Shown here: piece by piece, positions 58,837 to 64,000 of the stretch
Layout: each line of letters opens with the position of its first letter
How positions within the stretch are numbered: position 1 is the first letter of the stretch
Assembly (NCBI GenBank): GCA_041490445.1
Contig: JBGPTF010000019.1
Span: forward strand, 1 to 64,000
DNA from: JBGPTF01 sp041490445
GTDB taxonomy: Bacteria > Acidobacteriota > Terriglobia > Acidiferrales > UBA7541
Reading direction: 5' to 3'
DNA: 64,000 nucleotides
The notes under the pieces: generated by a model
What the model saw: the letters and a program-made list of their open reading frames with translations, nothing else
What the model was told of the DNA's origin: nothing
The model's database searches: none
Position numbers and translations under genes: made by a program

Positions 58837-60138
58837 ATGCGTCGCTTACTTCTGGCATGCGCAGTTGCGTTACTTTCGGGCGCGGCATGGGCTCAATCCG
58901 TTCCATCCATGCAATACATCCTGGCAGGAAAACTCGTGGACGTCCGTTCGGGGAAGCTCCTCACGGACCAGGTGATCGTCATCAACGGCGAGCGGATCGA
59001 GCGCGTCGCGCCAAAGGGCGAGGTGCAGATTCCGTCGGGCGCGAAGGTAATTGACCTGAGCAACGCCACCGTCTTACCGGGCTTGATTGACGCGCATACG
59101 CACCTTTTCCTGACGGGTGAATCCCACGGTCGGTACGATGAGCAACTCCTGAAAGAATCGTGGCAATACCGGACCATCGAAGCGGTTCTGAACGCGAAGC
59201 GCGACCTCGAGGCGGGCTTCACGGCGATGCGCGACGTCGAGACCGAAGGCGCCATGTACAGCGACGTGGATGTCCGCAATGCCATTGATCGCGGCCTGAT
59301 CCCCGGCCCGCGCCTGCAAGTGGTCACGCGCGCGATTTCCACCACCGGCGGCTACCCGCTCGAAGGATATTCCCCCGAAGTTCTCGTGCCGTCGGGCGTG
59401 CAGATTGTGGACGGCCCCGAGGCCGCTCGGAAGGCGGTCCGGGAACAGATCAAATACGGCGCCGACTTGATCAAAATCTATGGGACGCATCGGTATCACT
59501 TCACGCCCGACGGCCATCTCGTGAGCATCCCGACGTTCACGCTCGACGAAACCAAAGTCATCGTCAACGAAGCCCATCGCGAAGGCGTGAAAGTAGCTTG
59601 CCACGCCTACGGCGGCGAAGGGCTCCACAATTGCATCGATGCGGGTGTGGATTCGATCGAGCATGGGCTCGACCTCGATGACGCGTCCATCGACAAAATG
59701 GTGCAGAAAGGGATTTACCTGGTGCCGACGCTGTACGTCTATGAATTCGAGCCCGAAGAGGACCTCGCCGCGACCGGAGGAAAAACCAGCCGCGCGCGAA
59801 TCCACGAAGTGAGCTTCCGCAAGGCTGTCGCCCGGGGCGTGAAGATTGCCTTTGGAACGGATGCCGGCCCATTCCCGCACGGCACCCAGGCGAAAGAATT
59901 CGAATACATGACGAGTTTTGGTATGTCGCCCATCGCGGCGATCGACACCGCCACGCTCGAAGCGGCGTCGCTCATGGGCTGGGCTGACCGGATCGGTTCC
60001 ATTGAGGCAGGCAAGTTCGCGGACATCATCGCGGTCGCAGGAAATCCGCTCGACGACATCACCCAACTCGAGCGCGTGAAATTCGTGATGAAGGGCGGCG
60101 TCGCGGTCCGCAACGATTGGAGCCACCCGGCGCAGTAG
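58837..60138 (+). CDS. secreted amidohydrolase (second of tandem pair)
   Basis: Two ATGs lie together; the one at 58837 is four bases after AGGAGG and is preferred over 58834. The 433-residue product has a signal peptide ending 'AAWAQS' and the full motif set 'LPGLIDAHTHLFL' (HTH), 'DLIKIYGTH', 'ACHAYGGEG', 'IEHGLDLDD' and 'AFGTDAGPFPHGTQ'. It is clearly a paralogue of the previous gene with the same layout, so the pair arose by tandem duplication. Substrates may differ. Confidence 0.88.
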   Translation: MRRLLLACAVALLSGAAWAQSVPSMQYILAGKLVDVRSGKLLTDQVIVINGERIERVAPKGEVQIPSGAKVIDLSNATVLPGLIDAHTHLFLTGESHGRYDEQLLKESWQYRTIEAVLNAKRDLEAGFTAMRDVETEGAMYSDVDVRNAIDRGLIPGPRLQVVTRAISTTGGYPLEGYSPEVLVPSGVQIVDGPEAARKAVREQIKYGADLIKIYGTHRYHFTPDGHLVSIPTFTLDETKVIVNEAHREGVKVACHAYGGEGLHNCIDAGVDSIEHGLDLDDASIDKMVQKGIYLVPTLYVYEFEPEEDLAATGGKTSRARIHEVSFRKAVARGVKIAFGTDAGPFPHGTQAKEFEYMTSFGMSPIAAIDTATLEAASLMGWADRIGSIEAGKFADIIAVAGNPLDDITQLERVKFVMKGGVAVRNDWSHPAQ

Positions 60139-60206
60139 CAAGCGCCGCGTGACAATCGAACGCCGTCTTTCCGTACCCGACGCTCTCAGGGTGGGACTTC
60201 CCCAGG

Positions 60207-61520
60207 TCAATCCGCAGGGACGGAAGCAATCGCAGCAAGGCTCGCGCGGCAAGCGGTGATCGTGCGGGCGATATCCTGCTCGGAATGGGCCGCCGAAACA
60301 AACAGGGCTTCGAATTGCGATGGCGGCAGGAAGATGCCCTGTTCGAGCATCGAAGAAAAAAAGGCAGCGAAGCGGCCGGCATTGGACTTCTTCGCGTCCG
60401 AATAGTTCCGCACCGGCCCATCCGCGAAGAACAGGGTGAGCAGCGATCCAGCCACCTGCACGACGCCCGGCGTGCCGGATTCTTGCAAGGCGCCGCGAAT
60501 TCCTTCGCTGAGTCGCGAGGCCTTCCCGTCCAGTTCCTCGTAGAAGTGCTGCCGTGATTCGATCTGGCGCAACGTCTCCACTCCTGCGCGCATGGCAAGC
60601 GGATTTCCGGAGAGCGTTCCCGCCTGATAGACCGGGCCGAGCGGCGCGACCATCCGCATGCTCTCGCGGCGCCCGCCATACGCCGCCACCGGCAGGCCCC
60701 CGCCGATAATCTTTCCCAGCGTGGTGAGATCCGGTTGGACGTGAAACACGCTCTGCGCCCCGCCGAACCCGAGCCGGAATCCGGTGATTACTTCGTCGAA
60801 GATGAGGAGCGCGCCTTCGCGCTGCGTGAGGTCGCGAAGGCCCTGGAGAAATCCGCTCGCAGGCGGGACAACTCCCATATTCGCTGCCACCGGTTCCACA
60901 ATCACCGCCGCGATCTTGCCGCGATGAGCCGCGAATGCCTTCTCGGCCGCCGCAAGGTCGTTGTACGGCACATTTAGGGTAAGTCGGGCAAATTCAGCAG
61001 GGACCCCGGGGCTTGCTGAAATCCCCAGCGTCGCAAGCCCCGAGCCCGCTTGGGACAGAAAACTGTCGGCGTGTCCGTGGTAGCAGCCTTCGCATTTCAC
61101 AATCAGGTCGCGCTTTGTGAACGCCCGCGCCAGCCGAATGGCGCTCATGGTGGCTTCGGTGCCCGAGCTGACGAAGCGGATCATTTCCATCGAGGGCACT
61201 GCGCGAGCGATTTTTTCGCCCAGCTCGATTTCAAGTTCGTTCGTCATGCCGTAGCTGGTGCCGCGCGCGGCCTGCTCCTGCACCGCGGCGGTGACGGCCG
61301 CGTCCGCATGGCCCAGGATCATCGCGCCCCAGGAGCAAACATAGTCAAGGTACTCGCGCCCGTCGGCATCGAAGAGGCGCGCGCCCCGAGCGCGATCAAT
61401 GATGAGCGGCTGGCCCCCAACGGCCTTGAACGCCCGCACGGGGCTGTTCACGCCGCCGACAAGGATTTTTTTTCCACGTTCGAAGATCTCTGCCGAACGT
61501 GGACGGGGATGGGAAGGCAT
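60207..61520 (-). CDS. hemL: glutamate-1-semialdehyde 2,1-aminomutase
   Basis: The 437-residue PLP enzyme has 'NSPVRAFKAVGG' at the N-terminus, 'SSGTEATMSAIRLAR' (about 118-132), and the PLP lysine in 'TTLGKIIGGGLPVAAYGG' (about 266). It makes 5-aminolevulinate from glutamate-1-semialdehyde, the last step of the C5 route. 'YQAGTLSGNPLAM' is conserved. Its presence shows tetrapyrroles come from glutamyl-tRNA, not from glycine and succinyl-CoA. hemB follows in the pathway, 0.7 kb to the right. Confidence 0.96.
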   Translation of the reverse strand: MPSHPRPRSAEIFERGKKILVGGVNSPVRAFKAVGGQPLIIDRARGARLFDADGREYLDYVCSWGAMILGHADAAVTAAVQEQAARGTSYGMTNELEIELGEKIARAVPSMEMIRFVSSGTEATMSAIRLARAFTKRDLIVKCEGCYHGHADSFLSQAGSGLATLGISASPGVPAEFARLTLNVPYNDLAAAEKAFAAHRGKIAAVIVEPVAANMGVVPPASGFLQGLRDLTQREGALLIFDEVITGFRLGFGGAQSVFHVQPDLTTLGKIIGGGLPVAAYGGRRESMRMVAPLGPVYQAGTLSGNPLAMRAGVETLRQIESRQHFYEELDGKASRLSEGIRGALQESGTPGVVQVAGSLLTLFFADGPVRNYSDAKKSNAGRFAAFFSSMLEQGIFLPPSQFEALFVSAAHSEQDIARTITACRASLAAIASVPAD

Positions 61521-61670
61521 TGTCTCTCTGCCACCTTGTATGGTTGGCTCTCGATGGTGAATGCTTATAACATACGGCCGCGAGTTAGATGGCCATTAGA
61601 AATCCGGATTACGGTTCCTCGCAATCCTCACCCCTTGCGTATCCAAATCTCGAGGATGCATAATCCGCCC

Positions 61671-62219
61671 ATGGCCCACGAACTCACAACATCGTATGTG
61701 AAAGAGGCCGTGGTCATCTTCCACCAATACAAACGCCTCGCCGAGCGTGCGATGGAACAGATCCCGGATGAGGCGCTGACAACCACACTGGCTGCGGAAT
61801 CGAACTCCATTGCCACCATCGTCAAGCACATGGCAGGAAACATGCGCTCGCGCTGGACATACTTCCTGACGACGGACGGTGAAAAACCTGACCGAAACCG
61901 CGACAGCGAGTTCGAAGCGCCGCCACGCACGCGCGCTGAAGTGTTGACGACGTGGGAGGAAGGCTGGAACCACGTGTTTGCAACGCTCGCGGCGCTGGCG
62001 GATTCTGATCTGGCGCGCACCGTGACGATCCGCGGAGAGCCCCATTCGGTGATGCAGGCGATCAATCGCCAGGTCGCTCATTATTCCTATCACGTCGGGC
62101 AGATCGTATATCTCGCAAAACACATCGCGAGCGATCGCTGGAGCACCCTGACCGTGCCGCGCGGGAAATCCACCGAATTCAATGCTCGCGTCGCTTCCGG
62201 CCAAGCCTCGCAACGCTAA
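61671..62219 (+). CDS. DinB-family protein (DUF1572-like)
   Basis: The 182-residue product starts at 61671 (or 61656); the longer frame is a shadow of hemL. 'NSIATIVKHMAGNMRSRW' (His about 60) and 'QVAHYSYHVGQIVYLAKHI' (about 140-158) give the three His metal site of the DinB four-helix bundle. The 'RDSEF' and 'RTRAEVLTTWEEGW' segments are typical of the DUF1572 subgroup. Its stop overlaps that of hemB by four bases in convergent orientation. Role unknown; thiol transfer is a possibility for the fold. Confidence 0.85.
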   Translation: MAHELTTSYVKEAVVIFHQYKRLAERAMEQIPDEALTTTLAAESNSIATIVKHMAGNMRSRWTYFLTTDGEKPDRNRDSEFEAPPRTRAEVLTTWEEGWNHVFATLAALADSDLARTVTIRGEPHSVMQAINRQVAHYSYHVGQIVYLAKHIASDRWSTLTVPRGKSTEFNARVASGQASQR

Positions 62220-63193
62220 CAAGTCTTGAGCCAGCGAGCGACGTCCTTCGCGTGATACGTCAGGATGACGCTGGCGCCCGCGCGCTGGATCCCGGTCAGG
62301 AGTTCCAGCACGACACGCTTTTCATCGAGCCAGCCGTTTTTCGCCGCCGCTTTCACCATCGAGTATTCGCCGCTCACGTTGTACGCCGCGACCGGCACGT
62401 CAAAGCGCTGGCGCACTCGCGCGATGATGTCGAGATACGGTAACGCGGGCTTGACCATCACCATGTCCGCGCCTTCTTCAAGGTCGAGCTCCACCTCGCG
62501 CAGCGCCTCCCGCGCGTTTGCCGGGTCCATTTGATAGCTGCGGCGGTCGCCGAACTGCGGCGCGGATTCCGCCGCTTCGCGGAACGGCCCGTAAAACCCG
62601 GAACAGTATTTCGCGGCGTAGGAAAGAATCGCGACGTCGGCGAAGCCCGCGCCATCCAGCCGCCGACGGATGGCCGCCACGCGACCATCCATCATGTCCG
62701 AGGGCGCGACGATGTCCGCGCCGGCGCGGGCGTGCGAGAGCGCCTCATCCGCCAGGATTTCGACCGTGGGATCGTTCAGCACTTCGCCGTCTTTCACGAC
62801 GCCGCAGTGCCCGTGGCTCGTGTATTCACACAGACAAACATCGGTGATCACGAGGAGATTCAGCTTGGCTTTTTTGATGGCGCCGATCGCGCGCTGTACG
62901 ACGCCGTGCGCGACCAGGGCTTCGGAACCTCTTTCGTCTTTCCGTTCGGGGATGCCGAACAGAATCACGCCGGGAATGCCCAGATCAGCGACTTCGCGGC
63001 AGTCTTCCACGAGTTGATCCACCGATTGCTGGTACACCCCGGGCATCGAGCCCACTTCTTTGCGCACCTTGCTGCCGGGGCACACGAACATCGGATAGAT
63101 CAGCCCGCTCGTCGTCAGGCGCGTCTCCCGCACGAAGCTGCGAATGGCTTCGCTGCGGCGGAGGCGGCGTGGGCGATGGGTCGGAAACGTCAT
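62216..63193 (-). CDS. hemB: porphobilinogen synthase (5-aminolevulinate dehydratase)
   Basis: The 325-residue enzyme joins two 5-aminolevulinate molecules. The Schiff-base lysines are in 'YAAKYCSGFYGPFREA' (about 200) and 'MVMVKPALPYLD' (about 252). The metal site has Cys-rich 'DVCLCEYTSHGHCG' (about 118-131), so this is the zinc type and not the Mg-only Asp-rich type. Its ATG overlaps the hemD stop by four bases. Gene order hemD-hemB is that of a hem operon. Confidence 0.96.
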   Translation of the reverse strand: MTFPTHRPRRLRRSEAIRSFVRETRLTTSGLIYPMFVCPGSKVRKEVGSMPGVYQQSVDQLVEDCREVADLGIPGVILFGIPERKDERGSEALVAHGVVQRAIGAIKKAKLNLLVITDVCLCEYTSHGHCGVVKDGEVLNDPTVEILADEALSHARAGADIVAPSDMMDGRVAAIRRRLDGAGFADVAILSYAAKYCSGFYGPFREAAESAPQFGDRRSYQMDPANAREALREVELDLEEGADMVMVKPALPYLDIIARVRQRFDVPVAAYNVSGEYSMVKAAAKNGWLDEKRVVLELLTGIQRAGASVILTYHAKDVARWLKTC

Positions 63194-64000
63194 GGGGTTT
63201 TCACTCCTGCATGTTGTTCAAAAAAGCGCGCGATGGCAAGGGCCAACCCCGCGGAGGTTGATTCCGTGGCCTGGATCGCCACGGGGAATCCTGCGTCCGC
63301 GATCGCGCCCGCCGTTGTTGGCCCGATCGCGGCGAAATGAACTCGCCGAGCCACCGCATCCAGCTCCTCGGCGGAGAGAAACTCCGCAAAGTTGTGAAAT
63401 GCGGAGGGGCTCGCAAAGGTTACGACGTCTGCCTCTCCCGCGCGAATCCGCGCCAACTCGCTGCTCGAGATCGCCACGGGCTCGAGCGTGCGATACGCAA
63501 CCACGTCGGTTACTTCGGCGCCTGCGGCGCGCAACGCTGTCGGAAGATCGGCGCCCGCCCGGTCGCTGCGCGGCAATAGGATTTTCCCGCCCGCGAAGGA
63601 ATCGCGCAACTCCGCTGCAAGGGCGCTCCCGCGATGCTCTGCGGCAACGCGATCCACGCGGAGGCCGAATTCGGCCGCTGCCTGGGCCGTAGCAGGGCCC
63701 ACCGCCGCGACTTTGACTTTGGGCGGCAAAGCAGCGCAATTCACTCCGAGAGGGCGGCACCGCCGGGTGAAATAACGGACCGCGTTCCGGCTCGTGAACA
63801 CGATCCAGTCAAACTCAGCCACTTGCCCGAGAGCCGCATCGAGTCCTGCGTAGCTCACGGGATCCGCCGAGGCGACCGTAGGCAGCAGCAGAACTTCCGC
63901 GCCGAACTGCTCCAGCTCGCGAATCAGGTCCTGCGCCTGCTCCGGTGCGCGCGTCACCACCACACGCTTCCCTGCCAGCGGCTTGGTCTTGTCATTGGAC
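63190..64000 (-). CDS. hemD: uroporphyrinogen-III synthase, 5' end beyond window
   Basis: The frame continues past 64000 with no start codon at a typical place; in-frame sequence before the GTG at 63963 reads SNDKTKPLAGKR, the usual start of HemD. At least 269 residues are visible with 'VVVTRAPEQAQDLIRELEQFGAEVLLLPTV' (about 13-42) and 'VVTFASPSAFHNFAEFL' (about 190-206), the two HemD domains, and 'AAIGPTTAGAIADAGFPV'. It closes the tetrapyrrole ring with inversion of ring D. A hemC fusion or hemC next door is possible beyond the edge. Confidence 0.88.
   Translation of the reverse strand, partial: SNDKTKPLAGKRVVVTRAPEQAQDLIRELEQFGAEVLLLPTVASADPVSYAGLDAALGQVAEFDWIVFTSRNAVRYFTRRCRPLGVNCAALPPKVKVAAVGPATAQAAAEFGLRVDRVAAEHRGSALAAELRDSFAGGKILLPRSDRAGADLPTALRAAGAEVTDVVAYRTLEPVAISSSELARIRAGEADVVTFASPSAFHNFAEFLSAEELDAVARRVHFAAIGPTTAGAIADAGFPVAIQATESTSAGLALAIARFFEQHAGVKTP

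Noticed and set aside
61050..61670. 5' extension of the DinB gene into hemL
   Set aside because: It is antisense to hemL; the DinB protein starts normally at 61671 or 61656.
1..64000. CRISPR arrays, rRNA, prophage or a plasmid origin
   Set aside because: No regular direct repeats with spacers, no rRNA sequence, no phage structural genes and no replication initiator were seen.

Overview
The window looks like a chromosomal piece of a soil-type Acidobacteriota (or close relative). Lineage pointers are a VWFA-related secreted protein of the acidobacterial type (2317-3315), an Oar-like TonB-dependent receptor with a carboxypeptidase-regulatory N-domain (45268-48768), TolB-propeller/amidohydrolase fusions, two tandem DUF507 genes, a form II CoxL-type dehydrogenase, and short palindromes with a GGCTAAAGCC core. 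Most of the sequence is GC-rich. Several patches (about 0.1-0.9, 3.6-6.2, 31.5-33.5 and 40.2-40.8 kb) look visibly more AT-rich and carry accessory genes. Taxonomy is inferred from gene content only.

Layout. 0-6.2 kb: accessory region with the end of an IS3-like element inserted in a DUF3800-like gene, a small membrane protein, a VWFA protein, an HNH-domain protein and an unknown membrane protein. 6.3-9.2 kb: histidine degradation (hutI, fused formimidoyltransferase-cyclodeaminase). 9.2-13.7 kb: small conserved or unknown genes, including a 59-codon zinc-ribbon gene overlapping an RsbW-like ATPase, a PilZ gene, a TPR gene and a YfiT/BstA-like gene. 13.7-17.9 kb (minus): coxS-coxL-coxM-coxG. 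18.2-20.6 kb: WD40 protein and a secreted unknown. 20.8-27.7 kb (minus): one long same-strand run of LRV protein, benzoate-CoA-ligase-like enzyme, MocR regulator, thioesterase, pdxS, pdxT, LMW-phosphatase/ArsC-like protein and a DtxR/MntR regulator with a frameshift near its start. 28-31 kb: small conserved protein, MBL hydrolase, ygfZ and an isolated nuoB. 31.5-33.5 kb: small genes with integron-cassette-like boundaries. 33.5-41.9 kb: MDR dehydrogenase, P-loop protein, xdhC-mocA, IscU-like scaffold, GYD protein, BtuF-like protein, NUDIX, SDR, a HEPN-like protein, bshB1. 42-45 kb: M48 protease, DUF507 pair, tRNA-Val(TAC), tRNA-Asp(GTC). 45.2-60.1 kb: TonB receptor, large TolB-amidohydrolase, Ig-like/beta-barrel protein, a membrane patatin whose catalytic residues are split by a membrane block, and two secreted amidohydrolases. 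60.2-64 kb: hemL, hemB, hemD (C5 haem pathway), with a DinB gene convergent between hemL and hemB.

How the parts may work together. XdhC and MocA (35.6-37.0 kb) are the expected cofactor partners of the CoxSLM enzyme 18 kb away. PdxS/PdxT make the PLP used by MocR and HemL, and the MocR gene upstream is a PdxR candidate. BshB1 and the YfiT/BstA-like DinB protein both point to bacillithiol. The TonB receptor and three secreted amidohydrolases suggest uptake and breakdown of peptide-like or cyclic amide compounds. The least explained pieces are the Ig-barrel/patatin pair, the zinc-ribbon/ATPase pair, the HNH and membrane proteins of the left arm, and the cassette-like block at 31.5-33.5 kb.
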